Shown in pieces: positions 34,170-42,737 of a DNA stretch of 64,000 nt. Each line of letters begins with the position of its first letter. Within the stretch, counting starts at the first letter, position 1. The stretch lies in assembly GCA_018069465.1 (NCBI GenBank), contig JAGPUW010000010.1:62001-126000 (forward strand), given 5' to 3'. Source of the stretch: Gammaproteobacteria bacterium. Lineage in GTDB: Bacteria; Pseudomonadota; Gammaproteobacteria; Pseudomonadales; Porticoccaceae. A model generated the notes under the pieces. The model was not told the origin of the DNA and ran no database searches. It was given only the letters and a program-made list of their open reading frames with translations. Position numbers and translations under genes: made by a program.

Positions 34170-35249
34170 TTAGCTATTTTCCTCGCTAGCCCGCTGCTGA
34201 ATTGCGCTGCGCTGGCTTTCCATGGCGTAGGGCAGAAAGGCGTGGAGGTAGTCAACAATGGCGCTGTCGGGCTCATCTTCCATGGCCAGATATTCATCGA
34301 GCGCTGCGTCTATCACCTGCTGGCATTGCTGCTGTAGCGTCTTCTCCCGGTCGGCGTCCCACAGTCCCTGCTGGTGTAAAAACTCCTGGAAACGGCGGAT
34401 GGGCTCCTCTTTCCAGTGGGCTTTTAACTCCTCGCCATCGCGGTAGCGGGAGGCATCGTCGGCGGTGGTGTGGTCGCATAAGCGATAGCTCAGGGCCTCG
34501 ATCAAAGTCGGCTGGTGACTTTCTCGGGCGCGTTGAATCGCCTTGCTGATGGCTTCATAAACGGCGATGGGGTCATTGCCATCAACCTGTATGCCGTCGA
34601 TACCGGCGGCGATGGCCTTCTGTGCCAGTGTCGCTGCGCGGGTTTGCTGTGCCAGGGGCATGGAAATTGCCCAGCGGTTGTTGTTAATAATAAACACTAT
34701 GGGCAGATCCCAGACCCCGGCCACGTTCAGGGCCTCCATAAAATCGCCCTTCGAGGTGGCACCATCGCCACAGCTGGTGACCACGACAGCCTCTTCACCT
34801 TTGATTTTTAGCGCTGTTGCCACACCCGCAGCTTGGGTTAGCTGGGTGCCGATGGGGACGCAAATCGGTAGATCCCTCGATGCCCGATTGAGGTTGCCAC
34901 CGCGCTCATCGCCGCCCCAGTACATAAAGATTTCCGCCGGCGAGGTGCCGCGAATAATTTGTGTTGGCGCATCGCGATAATAGGGCACCAGCACGTCGTG
35001 TTCCGCCATCGCCAGGCCGGTGCAAACACTAATGGCCTCCTGTCCGAGAATAGATGGATAGGTGCCCATTTGGCCGGTGCGTTGCAGGGCCACGGCCTTT
35101 TGGTCGAGCAGGCGCGCCAGCACCATGTTTTCGTAGATGGCGTGCAATAGGGGGGTGTTATCCGTCCACGCGGGCAGGGGCAGGTCGAGATTGCCCTCGG
35201 GGTCGAGATACTGCAAAAATTGAATGGAGAACTGTTGGCGTCCGCGCAT
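34170..35249 (-). CDS. bkdA1: 2-oxoacid dehydrogenase E1 component, alpha subunit
   Basis: A 359-residue ThDP-binding subunit. The cofactor motif is visible as VTSCGDGATSKGDFMEAL followed by FIINNNRWAIS. GTYPSILGQEAISVCTGLAM and the serine-containing loop YRLCDHTTADDASRYR are further family marks. With E1 beta it decarboxylates a branched-chain 2-oxoacid and acylates the lipoyl group of E2. A CGGAG ribosome binding site precedes the ATG. The gene lies 25 bases after the amino acid dehydrogenase gene, so the operon runs deamination first and then oxidative decarboxylation. Confidence 0.9.
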   Translation of the reverse strand: MRGRQQFSIQFLQYLDPEGNLDLPLPAWTDNTPLLHAIYENMVLARLLDQKAVALQRTGQMGTYPSILGQEAISVCTGLAMAEHDVLVPYYRDAPTQIIRGTSPAEIFMYWGGDERGGNLNRASRDLPICVPIGTQLTQAAGVATALKIKGEEAVVVTSCGDGATSKGDFMEALNVAGVWDLPIVFIINNNRWAISMPLAQQTRAATLAQKAIAAGIDGIQVDGNDPIAVYEAISKAIQRARESHQPTLIEALSYRLCDHTTADDASRYRDGEELKAHWKEEPIRRFQEFLHQQGLWDADREKTLQQQCQQVIDAALDEYLAMEDEPDSAIVDYLHAFLPYAMESQRSAIQQRASEENS

Positions 35250-35274
35250 GCTTTAGCTCCGTTAAATGAGGGAC

Positions 35275-36369
35275 TTAGGCTCTAAGGCTGCTTTGCTGGC
35301 CGGGGCTTGAAGCCGGATTCAGCTCAGCGCTAGCCGCTATTTTGCGGTGCCCGGCCGCGATGCGCTGTTGGGCCATCAACAGCGCTGTCTGCATGGGTGT
35401 TTGCGCTTTGCCCCTGCCACCGCTGAGCAGTTCGCGGATGGTGGCGGGTATGCACAGTAGTTTTTCATCGATGCGAGCCTGCGGTTTACCGGCGAAGCGC
35501 ATGGAGGCGTAGATCAAGCCGCCGGCATTGATGGCAAAGTCGGGCACGTAGAGAATGCCCCGCTCGCGCAGGCTTTGATCATCTCCCTCTGCGGCGAGCT
35601 GATTATTGGCGGCACCGGCAATAATGGCGCAGCGCAGCTGGGGGATGCTACTGGCATTGATAATGCCGCCCAGCCCACAGGGCGAGAAAACGTCACAGTC
35701 TTGCTGGCAGATGGCGTCACTGGCAACCACTCGGGCCTTAAAGTGCTGGCGGGCACACGCGGTTTTGCTGGGGTCGAGATCGCTGACAATCAAGCTGGCA
35801 CCCGCTCGGTGGAGCCGTTTCGCCAGCGCCATACCGACGTGTCCCAAACCCTGAATGGCGATGCGGGCCTGTTGTAGGGAGTCGCTGGCAAAGCGAATTT
35901 TGAAGGCTTCTATGATGCCGCTGTATAAACCCTCGGCGGTGTACAGACTGCAGTCACCGATCGCGCTACTGGAGCTGACGAAGGGGGTGCGAGCAGCCAT
36001 TATGTCCATATCCTGCAGGGTCGATCCGCTGTCCAGAGCGGTGATATAGCGGCCATTCAGTGAGGCAATAAAGTCACCCATGGTGGCGAAAAGTCGCTCG
36101 CGATGATTCTCAGTGGCGGGCTTGATAATCACCGCTTTGCCGCCGCCGAAGGGCAGGCCCGCGAGAGCCGCTTTGTAACTCATACCCTGGGCCAGGCGGG
36201 CGGCATCTTCGACGGCAGCTTGTTCGCAGGGATAATGCAGGTAGCGGCAGCCGCCGATAGCCGGGCCGAGGGTGGTGTCGTGAATGGCGATAATGGCTTG
36301 CAGTCCGCTAGTCTCGTCGCTCATCAAATGAATGTCAGACAGGCCGTATTGACTCAATGTCTCGAACAT
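35275..36369 (-). CDS. Leucine/valine/phenylalanine dehydrogenase family protein
   Basis: An NAD-dependent amino acid dehydrogenase of 364 residues. IIAIHDTTLGPAIGGCRYL, GMSYKAALAGLPFGGGKAV (Lys66 and Lys78, substrate and catalytic lysines) and the Rossmann motif IAIQGLGHVGMALAKRL are typical of leucine dehydrogenase. I start at MFETLSQYGL (36369), the normal family N-terminus. The frame stays open for 43 more residues upstream, but these look unrelated, and AAGGA is close to this ATG. It makes 2-oxoacids from branched-chain amino acids for the dehydrogenase complex encoded downstream. Which amino acid is preferred is not visible. Confidence 0.88.
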   Translation of the reverse strand: MFETLSQYGLSDIHLMSDETSGLQAIIAIHDTTLGPAIGGCRYLHYPCEQAAVEDAARLAQGMSYKAALAGLPFGGGKAVIIKPATENHRERLFATMGDFIASLNGRYITALDSGSTLQDMDIMAARTPFVSSSSAIGDCSLYTAEGLYSGIIEAFKIRFASDSLQQARIAIQGLGHVGMALAKRLHRAGASLIVSDLDPSKTACARQHFKARVVASDAICQQDCDVFSPCGLGGIINASSIPQLRCAIIAGAANNQLAAEGDDQSLRERGILYVPDFAINAGGLIYASMRFAGKPQARIDEKLLCIPATIRELLSGGRGKAQTPMQTALLMAQQRIAAGHRKIAASAELNPASSPGQQSSLRA

Positions 36370-36684
36370 TTCCTTGTCCCCATGGCATAAAAAGAGGTGC
36401 GAATGCTTATTGGCAGGAAAAGCTGGGGTTTGATAACCCGCTACCAACACAGCGCTTAATAAACCTATAGACCATCTGGCCAGTAAAATGCTCCGCAAAT
36501 GGCAATTGCGCGCTTTGTCGGTCGTCGGTTGGGTCGGCGTGTGTTTTCGGATGTGCTTTAAAAGTCGATAAAATGCAGTTAATGTCCTTTAAAAGGCAGG
36601 AATATGCCCTCATTTACAGAAAGGCCGCTTGCGTGCAGACGGACATGGAGGTACTCACGATTTTCTTTTGGCTTTGGGGTATTC

Positions 36685-36704
36685 ACGTATACTCTCGTAT
36701 CCGT
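36685..36704 (+). promoter_or_regulatory. Dyad upstream of adhC, possible operator
   Basis: ACGTATAC at 36685-36692 and GTATCCGT at 36697-36704 form an inverted repeat with one mismatch around TCTC, a 20-bp dyad 45 bases upstream of adhC. The size suits a MerR-type or other dimeric regulator. The left arm contains TATACT, which could itself be a -10 box. The rest of the 380-base gap back to 36370 shows nothing else recognisable apart from the open extension of the dehydrogenase frame. Confidence 0.35.
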
Positions 36705-36748
36705 AAGGGTCACGTCAGAATAAAAAAGACAACAAGGAGAGACAGGGC

Positions 36749-37855
36749 ATGAAAAGCCAGGCTGCGGTGGCATTTAAAGCGGGTCAAGCATTGGAAATTC
36801 ACGAGGTGGATTTAGAGGGGCCTCGCGCCGGGGAAGTGCTGGTTGAAATCAAGGCCACGGGGGTGTGCCACACCGACGCTTTTACCCTGTCGGGGGATGA
36901 CCCCGAGGGCGCTTTTCCGGCCATCCTCGGTCATGAGGGCGCGGGCATTGTTCGCGAAGTCGGTGCTGGGGTGACATCCCTAAAACCGGGTGATCATGTG
37001 ATTCCCCTGTATACCCCCGAGTGTCGTGAGTGCAATTTCTGCCTGCATCCAAAAACCAATCTCTGCCAGGCGATTCGCGAAACCCAGGGCCGGGGGGTGA
37101 TGCCCGATGGCAAGAGCCGCTTTTCCCTCGATGGCGAGCCTATACTGCACTATATGGGTTGTTCATCCTTCTCCAATTACACCGTGTTGCCCGAAATCGC
37201 CCTGGCGAAAATCCGCGAAGACGCGCCCTTTGATAAGGTTTGCTACATCGGCTGCGGTGTCACCACCGGTGTTGGTGCCGTGGTCTTTAAAGCGCAGGTC
37301 AAGCCCGGCTCCACGGTGGTGGTGTTTGGCCTCGGCGGTATTGGCCTGAACGTGGTGCAGGGTGCACGCATGGTCGGTGCGAGCAGGATCATTGGCGTCG
37401 ACACCAACCCCGCGAAAGTCGAGCTGGCGAAGAAATTTGGCATGACGGACTTTATTAATCCCCAACAAACGCCACAGGTGGTGGAGGCGATACTCGACCT
37501 CACTGGCGGTGGTGCCGACTACAGTTTTGAATGCATCGGCAATGTCGATGTCATGCGTCAGGCACTGGAGTGCTGCCACAAGGGTTGGGGCGAGTCCTAT
37601 GTGATCGGTGTCGCCGGTGCCGGGCAGGAAATTGCCACCCGGCCCTTTCAGCTGGTCACCGGGCGCTCCTGGCACGGTGTTGCCTTCGGCGGCGCGCGCG
37701 GGCGCACGGACGTACCGACCATTGTCGATTGGTACATGGAAGGCAAAATCAATATTGATGATTTGATCACCCACACCATGCCCCTGAGTGATATTAATCG
37801 GGCCTTTGATTTGATGCATCAGGGCGAGAGTATTCGCTCGGTGGTGGTGTACTAG
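36749..37855 (+). CDS. adhC: S-(hydroxymethyl)glutathione dehydrogenase (class III alcohol dehydrogenase)
   Basis: A 368-residue zinc enzyme that oxidises the glutathione adduct of formaldehyde and also reduces S-nitrosoglutathione. The catalytic zinc ligands appear in GVCHTDAF and GHEGAG. The structural zinc cysteines are in [15 protein letters not shown], and the coenzyme motif is [32 protein letters not shown] is specific to the class III family. A strong ribosome binding site (AAGGAGAGA) precedes the ATG. S-formylglutathione hydrolase, its usual partner, is not adjacent. Glutathione comes from gshB at 1.7 kb. Confidence 0.95.
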   Translation: MKSQAAVAFKAGQALEIHEVDLEGPRAGEVLVEIKATGVCHTDAFTLSGDDPEGAFPAILGHEGAGIVREVGAGVTSLKPGDHVIPLYTPECRECNFCLHPKTNLCQAIRETQGRGVMPDGKSRFSLDGEPILHYMGCSSFSNYTVLPEIALAKIREDAPFDKVCYIGCGVTTGVGAVVFKAQVKPGSTVVVFGLGGIGLNVVQGARMVGASRIIGVDTNPAKVELAKKFGMTDFINPQQTPQVVEAILDLTGGGADYSFECIGNVDVMRQALECCHKGWGESYVIGVAGAGQEIATRPFQLVTGRSWHGVAFGGARGRTDVPTIVDWYMEGKINIDDLITHTMPLSDINRAFDLMHQGESIRSVVVY

Positions 37856-37896
37856 GGTGGTGTGTACTAGGGTGGTGGTGTACTAGAGTGTACTGG
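37847..37896 (+). repeat. Short tandem repeat across the adhC stop codon
   Basis: GTGTACTAG occurs at 37847, 37862 and 37878, with a variant GTGTACTGG at 37888. The copies are 15, 16 and 10 bases apart, separated by GGTGGT-type sequence. The first copy contains the last codons and stop of adhC, so the array duplicates the gene's 3' end. It looks like replication slippage. Confidence 0.7.
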
Positions 37897-37939
37897 GGTT
37901 TACAGGCCCAGCTCGAACGTTACAAAAAGGAGAATCAGC

Positions 37940-39010
37940 ATGTGTGATAACACAGAGATAAGTGGTAAAAAGTATCAAAACATCCTTGAAACTGTCGGCA
38001 ATACGCCGCTGGTGAAGATCAACAAACTGGGGCCTGCAGGCGTCAATATCTACGCCAAAATAGAAGCCTTCAACCCTATGGGCTCAGTGAAAGACCGGCT
38101 GGCGCTGGCGGTGATCGAACACGCCGAGCAGAGTGGTGCTCTGCAGCCGGGCCAAACGGTGATTGAAGCCACCAGTGGCAATACCGGTATTGGTCTGGCG
38201 ATGGTGTGCGCGCAAAAGGGTTATCCGCTAGTGGTCACCATGGCCGAGAGCTTTAGTGTTGAGCGGCGTAAAATGATGCGCTTTCTCGGCGCTAAAGTGG
38301 TGCTCACCCCGGCGGCGGAAAAGGGCAGCGGCATGCTGAAGAAAGCCGTCGAACTGGCCGAGGCCCACGACTGGTTTCTGTGTCGTCAGTTTGAAAACGA
38401 AGCCAATGCCGATATGCACTCACGCACGACCGCGCCGGAAATTCTCGCCTGTTTTGCGGATGAGCAACTCGATTACTGGGTTTCTGGCTATGGCACCGGC
38501 GGCACCTTAAAAGGCGTTGCTCGCGTGTTGCGGGAAAAAAGCCCACAGACAAAAGTCGTGGTTTGCGAGCCCGAAAGTGCAGCCCTGCTGAGCAGCCATG
38601 TGCCCCAGGAAGCGGGGGAGAGTGCATCGACTTACAAAAGCCACGGTAGTTTCAGCCCCCATCCCATGCAGGGCTGGACACCCGATTTTATTTCCCAGTT
38701 AACGCAGGACGCCGTCGCCAATGCACTGGTCGACGAGGTGCTCACCATTCCCGGGCCAGAGGCTTTGCGACTCTCAAGAGAGCTGGCCCAGCGAGAGGGC
38801 ATCTTCGTTGGTATCTCCGCCGGGGCGACCATGGCCGGCGCACTGAAAATCGCCGAATCTGCAGCACCCGGTAGCAATATTGTCTGCATGCTGCCCGATA
38901 CGGGTGAACGCTATTTGTCGACGCCATTGTTTGCGGATATTGGCGCTGAAATGGATAGCGAAGAACAGCTGTTGGCGGCCTCGACACCCTCTGCACAATT
39001 GGGTGCCTAG
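37940..39010 (+). CDS. cysK: Cysteine synthase (O-acetylserine sulfhydrylase)
   Basis: A 356-residue fold-type II PLP enzyme. The cofactor Lys51 is in NPMGSVKDRLAL. EATSGNTGIGLAMVCAQKGY binds the substrate carboxylate, GYGTGGTLKGVARVL binds the PLP phosphate, and GIFVGISAGATMAGAL lies near the C-terminus. It makes cysteine from O-acetylserine and sulfide. It is about 35 residues longer than E. coli CysK, with the extra length at the C-terminus. AAAAGGAG precedes the ATG. The cysK versus cysM assignment rests on overall resemblance to CysK. Confidence 0.87.
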   Translation: MCDNTEISGKKYQNILETVGNTPLVKINKLGPAGVNIYAKIEAFNPMGSVKDRLALAVIEHAEQSGALQPGQTVIEATSGNTGIGLAMVCAQKGYPLVVTMAESFSVERRKMMRFLGAKVVLTPAAEKGSGMLKKAVELAEAHDWFLCRQFENEANADMHSRTTAPEILACFADEQLDYWVSGYGTGGTLKGVARVLREKSPQTKVVVCEPESAALLSSHVPQEAGESASTYKSHGSFSPHPMQGWTPDFISQLTQDAVANALVDEVLTIPGPEALRLSRELAQREGIFVGISAGATMAGALKIAESAAPGSNIVCMLPDTGERYLSTPLFADIGAEMDSEEQLLAASTPSAQLGA

Positions 39011-39042
39011 CTTGAGGAACGATTTTGCACTGAGGTTCGACC

Positions 39043-40068
39043 TTGAATAAGTGGGAAGATGAGGCTCCCCAGAGCGCTGACGAAGAGGTGATATCCCACC
39101 CCTTTGAAACGCTGACGCCCAGTTTTTTGATCGATGCGGTCGAAAGCCTCGGCTTTTATTGCGATGGGCGTTTATTTCCTCTCAACAGCTATGAAAACCG
39201 TGTCTATCAGGTGGGCATCGAAGACGCGCTGCCGATGATCGCCAAGTTCTATCGCCCCCAGCGCTGGAGTGAAGCGCAAATTCGAGAAGAGCACGAATTC
39301 TGCTTTGAGCTGGTCGAGCAAGAGCTGCCCGTGGTGCCGCCCTGGCGCAATGAAGCGGGGGAAAGCCTGTTCGTTTATGGCGACTTCTTTTTTGCCCTGT
39401 TTGAGCGTCGCGGCGGTCACGCCCCGGAGCTGGATGACCTCGACAACCTCTTTACTCTGGGTCGTTTAATGGGGCGCATTCACGCCGTGGGTGCGGTTAA
39501 ACCCTTTCAGTATCGACCGGCGATCACTATTGAAGATTACGGTCACACCAGCGTCGCGTTAATTGGCGAGCAGTTTATTCCCTCCTCGTTGAAGGATTCT
39601 TACCTTTCGCTGACGGCTGATCTACTGCAGACGATAGAGGCGCAATTTGCCCAGGTCAGTGACTTGAGCTTAATTCGCAGCCACGGTGATTGCCACGGTG
39701 GCAATATCCTCTGGCGCGATGACACCGCGAACTTTGTCGACTTCGATGATGCGCGCATGGCCCCGGCGATCCAGGATTTGTGGATGTTGCTCTGCGGTGA
39801 GCGTGCCCGCCAGACCGCCCAGCTATCGGAAGTGGTTGAAGGCTATAACGAATTCTTTACCTTCCACCCCAAAGAGCTGCGTTTAATTGAGCCCCTGCGC
39901 ACTTTGCGCATGCTGCACTATGCCGCCTGGCTGGCTCGACGCTGGACTGACCCAGCCTTTCCTCGCGCTTTCCCCTGGTTCAATACCGAGCGTTACTGGG
40001 GTGAGCATATTCTTGAACTGCGTGAGCAATACGCCGCTCTGCAAGAGTCGCCACTGGCATTGTTTTAA
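39043..40068 (+). CDS. srkA: SrkA (YihE) stress response kinase
   Basis: A 341-residue protein of the YihE/SrkA family of aminoglycoside-phosphotransferase-fold Ser/Thr kinases, which limits stress-induced death in E. coli. PLNSYENRVYQVGIED, MIAKFYRPQRWSEAQIREEH and the catalytic loop IRSHGDCHGGNILWRDD with VDFDDARMAPAIQDLWML are all well conserved. The start is a TTG with GAGGT seven bases upstream. A GTG at 39088 would give a length closer to E. coli. Nothing in the neighbourhood explains a specific role. Confidence 0.9.
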   Translation: MNKWEDEAPQSADEEVISHPFETLTPSFLIDAVESLGFYCDGRLFPLNSYENRVYQVGIEDALPMIAKFYRPQRWSEAQIREEHEFCFELVEQELPVVPPWRNEAGESLFVYGDFFFALFERRGGHAPELDDLDNLFTLGRLMGRIHAVGAVKPFQYRPAITIEDYGHTSVALIGEQFIPSSLKDSYLSLTADLLQTIEAQFAQVSDLSLIRSHGDCHGGNILWRDDTANFVDFDDARMAPAIQDLWMLLCGERARQTAQLSEVVEGYNEFFTFHPKELRLIEPLRTLRMLHYAAWLARRWTDPAFPRAFPWFNTERYWGEHILELREQYAALQESPLALF

Positions 40069-40164
40069 GCGTTTATTGGCGCGGGTGCGCGGCGAGCAAG
40101 TCGCTGGGGGCTGTGGATAAAGTCGGGAAAAGCTGTGTGGGCACTGTGTGAATACGGTGGAAAA

Positions 40165-40215
40165 GCGGGCAAAAAAATACCCGCGAGGGCGCGCAATGCG
40201 CCACAAGCCGGGTAT
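40165..40215 (+). terminator. Nested, mutually exclusive hairpins after srkA
   Basis: ATACCCG (40177-40183) pairs with CGGGTAT (40209-40215), enclosing a second hairpin GGCGC-GCAAT-GCGCC (40188-40202). The left arm can instead pair with an upstream GCGGG (40165-40169 with CCCGC 40180-40184). The structure sits 100 bases after srkA and is a likely transcript end or REP-like element. There is no downstream T-run. Confidence 0.45.
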
Positions 40216-40241
40216 ATAGGGTATTACTTTGCGCGCTTTTT

Positions 40242-40300
40242 CACCAAAAGTAGGCGCTTTAGGCGACGCAGCATGGGAGCAAAAAGGCTCTCGTGCAAAG
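40242..40300. repeat. Intergenic repeat, short copy
   Basis: This is the shorter partner of the repeat at 31738-31859. It keeps the left block CACCAAAAGTAGGCGCT and the 35-base right block (40266-40300, one mismatch), joined directly at TTAGGCGACGC. It lacks the central 60 or so bases. It ends just before the ferredoxin stop codon, as the long copy ends just before the E2 stop codon. Confidence 0.65.
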
Positions 40301-40307
40301 TGCGCAA

Positions 40308-40622
40308 TTAGCCCATAGGTGGCAAGGTCATTACCATGCCATCGACCTCGTCGCTGACTTTCATCTGGCAGCACAGGCGCGAAGTGTTGGTCAGGCCGTG
40401 AGCGGTGTCGAGCAGGTCTTCTTCCGCTTCGACGATTTCTCCTGATTTTTCGTACCAGGCTTCATCAACAATCACGTGGCAGGTGGCACAGGCCAGAGAC
40501 CCGCCACAGGCGGCCAGCATGGGCATGTCATTTTCTTTGGCGACTTCCATAACGGTGGCACCGTTGGTGGCCTGGACTTCGACGCGTTCGCCATCGGGTT
40601 TGATAAAAGTAAGTGTCGTCAT
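40308..40622 (-). CDS. Adrenodoxin-type 2Fe-2S ferredoxin
   Basis: A 104-residue ferredoxin with cluster ligands Cys39, Cys45, Cys48 and Cys84 in ACGGSLACATCHV and RLCCQM. Spacing and the acidic segment EIVEAEEDLLDTA identify the vertebrate/ISC-type group, which serves monooxygenases and related enzymes rather than photosynthesis. Cys85 next to the last ligand is unusual but not unique. It is directly upstream of a ferredoxin reductase gene on the same strand in genomic order 41678 to 40308, so the two likely form an electron-transfer pair. Confidence 0.9.
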   Translation of the reverse strand: MTTLTFIKPDGERVEVQATNGATVMEVAKENDMPMLAACGGSLACATCHVIVDEAWYEKSGEIVEAEEDLLDTAHGLTNTSRLCCQMKVSDEVDGMVMTLPPMG

Positions 40623-40664
40623 TAGTGAGCTCTCCTTTAAAGGTTAATGTGGAAAATAGACCGG

Positions 40665-41678
40665 CTATAAAGCGGGAACGCCGGATGTGGTTGAGTGTTC
40701 AAAATTGAGTGCCTGACCCGGATTAACAATGAGATAAGCCGCATGCGCTGCTTGAGCGGCTTCGGAAAAACCACTGAGAATCAGCTTCAGTTTATGGGGG
40801 TAGTCGGCAATATCGCCGACGGCAAAAATACCCTCGACATTGGTCGCGCAGGTGGTCGGTTCGACCTTAATCACGCCATTGAGAATATCCAGCCCCCAGT
40901 CATTGATGGGCCCCAGTTTGCTGGCCAGACCAAAAAACGATAGCAGGTGGTCGGCTTCGATACGCCGCTCCTCGCCATCCAGGGTTTTGACCACCACGGT
41001 GTTGAGCTGGTCTCCCTCACCTTCGAGCGAGGCCAGTTGATAGGGGATCACCAGCTCAATTTTGCCCTGCTCGGCGAGTGCTTTCATTTGTGCCACCGAT
41101 TCGGGAATAGCACGGAAGCGGTCGCGGCGGTGGATGACGTAAACCTCGGCGGCGACGTCGGCCAGTGACAGCGCCCAGTCGACGGCGGAATCGCCACCGC
41201 CAGCAATGACGATGCGCTGATCGCGAAAGTTTTCGCGCTTTTGCACCATGTAGTGCACTGAGCTGCCTTCAAATTGCTCAATATTTTCCAGCGGTGGTTT
41301 GTTGGGGCCGAAGGCACCGGCACCGGCGGCGATGATCACCGCGCGGGCTTGAATTTTAAGGCCGGTCGATGTGATCAGTTGCCACAGGTCGCCCACTTTT
41401 ACTAACTCACAAACCTGCTGGTTGAGGTGGATGGTCGGTTTAAAAGGCTCGATTTGCTGTTCCAGACGCTCAATCAAATCGACGGCATTAATGTTGGGTG
41501 CGGCGGGGATGTCAAACAGCGGCTTTTCGGGATACAGAGCGGTGCACTGGCCGCCAGTGGCCGGCAGGGCATCGATAACATGGCAGGACATTTTCAACAT
41601 GCCGCATTGGAAAACACTGAACAAACCGATCGGTCCGGCGCCAATGATAGCGACGTCGGTAGTATGTATTTCGCTCAA
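40665..41678 (-). CDS. Ferredoxin/flavodoxin-NADP+ reductase, TrxB-like type
   Basis: A 337-residue FAD protein with the thioredoxin-reductase-like fold. IGAGPIGLFSVFQCGML binds FAD, GGQCTALYPEKPLFDIPA follows, and VIAGGGDSAVDWALSLADV is the NADP site. It lacks the redox CxxC of thioredoxin reductase, which places it with the ferredoxin-NADP+ reductases of the Bacillus YumC type. GIFAVGDIADYPHKLKLILSG is the C-terminal FAD motif. It precedes the ferredoxin gene, separated by 42 bases, and presumably reduces that ferredoxin. The terminal acceptor is not in the window. Confidence 0.87.
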   Translation of the reverse strand: MSEIHTTDVAIIGAGPIGLFSVFQCGMLKMSCHVIDALPATGGQCTALYPEKPLFDIPAAPNINAVDLIERLEQQIEPFKPTIHLNQQVCELVKVGDLWQLITSTGLKIQARAVIIAAGAGAFGPNKPPLENIEQFEGSSVHYMVQKRENFRDQRIVIAGGGDSAVDWALSLADVAAEVYVIHRRDRFRAIPESVAQMKALAEQGKIELVIPYQLASLEGEGDQLNTVVVKTLDGEERRIEADHLLSFFGLASKLGPINDWGLDILNGVIKVEPTTCATNVEGIFAVGDIADYPHKLKLILSGFSEAAQAAHAAYLIVNPGQALNFEHSTTSGVPAL

Positions 41679-41789
41679 AATAAATTCCTGTGTTGATCGT
41701 TTTGGGGCTCAGTTATTGGCGCAGAAAAAGCTTGCGCAGTCATTCACCGGAGCCGCTGTTAAGCCGCGACGGCCCTGGCGACGCTCAAC

Positions 41790-42647
41790 TTATTCAAAAA
41801 CGATGGTTTTATTTTCGTGCACCAGTACGCGGTCTTCGAGGTGGTAGCGCAAACCTCTGGCCAGTACTGTTTTTTCAACATCTTTACCAATGCGCACCAT
41901 GTCGTCGATGCTGTCGTGATGACTAATGCGGGCAACGTCCTGGTCGATAATGGGCCCGGCATCGAGTTCGTCGGTAACGTAGTGGCAGGTGGCACCGATC
42001 AGTTTGACCCCTCTCTCAGCAGCCTGATGGTAGGGCCGGGCACCGACGAAAGCCGGTAAAAAGCTGTGGTGAATATTGATAATTTGTCCCGCGTACAGCG
42101 AGCATATTTCTGGCGGCAATATCTGCATATAGCGCGCGAGGACGATCACATCGGGCTTCATTGCCTCTAGCAGGGCGATGATTCTGGCGAAGTGTTCGGC
42201 CTTAGTATCGGCATTAACCGGCTCGTAGTGATAGGGCAGTTGGTGCCATTCGACATAACTGCGCAGGTCGTCGTGGTTCGATATTACCCCGGGGATATCA
42301 AAGTCCAATTCTTTGCTGCGCCAGCGATAGAGTAAATCTGACAGGCAGTGGGCCTGCTTGCTGGCTAGCAGGGCGACGCGCTTGGGCTTGGCGGTTTCGG
42401 TCAGCCGCCACTCCATCGCAAAACTCGCGGCAATGGGGGCAAAGCGGGCGCGCAATTCATCGGCACCGTAGGGCAGGGAGTCGGCGGCAATCACCTGTCG
42501 GGTAAAAAACCAGCTGGAGTCGGGGTCGAGATAGTGATTGGCCTCGGTAATCAGGCCGCCCTCATTGGCGAGGAAGGTACTGACGGCCGCCACAATGCCG
42601 ACTTTGTCGGGGCAGGCAAGGATCAGGCGATAACTATCTTGGGACAT
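41790..42647 (-). CDS. purU: Formyltetrahydrofolate deformylase
   Basis: A 285-residue enzyme that hydrolyses 10-formyltetrahydrofolate to formate and tetrahydrofolate. An ACT domain occupies about residues 1-85 (LILACPDKVGIVAAVSTFLANEGG is its start). The formyltransferase-like catalytic domain contains VLARYMQILPPEICSLYAG, NIHHSFLPAFVGARPYHQA and CHYVTDELDAGPIIDQD. The His of NIHHSFLP and the Asp of LDAGPII are the expected active-site residues. It balances one-carbon pools and fits with gcvT, gcvH and fau elsewhere in the window. Confidence 0.93.
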   Translation of the reverse strand: MSQDSYRLILACPDKVGIVAAVSTFLANEGGLITEANHYLDPDSSWFFTRQVIAADSLPYGADELRARFAPIAASFAMEWRLTETAKPKRVALLASKQAHCLSDLLYRWRSKELDFDIPGVISNHDDLRSYVEWHQLPYHYEPVNADTKAEHFARIIALLEAMKPDVIVLARYMQILPPEICSLYAGQIINIHHSFLPAFVGARPYHQAAERGVKLIGATCHYVTDELDAGPIIDQDVARISHHDSIDDMVRIGKDVEKTVLARGLRYHLEDRVLVHENKTIVFE

Positions 42648-42737
42648 GGAATTCTCTTAAAAATTGCGGGGTTATTGTAGCCTTGTTGTTCAGGCTCGTC
42701 ATGCCTGGCCGGGCGATTAAAGCCCGCGTGGCGGCGA

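Noticed and set aside
37163-37819. Long antisense frame (218 codons) in adhC
   Set aside because: adhC is unmistakable on the plus strand. The antisense frame arises from its codon bias.
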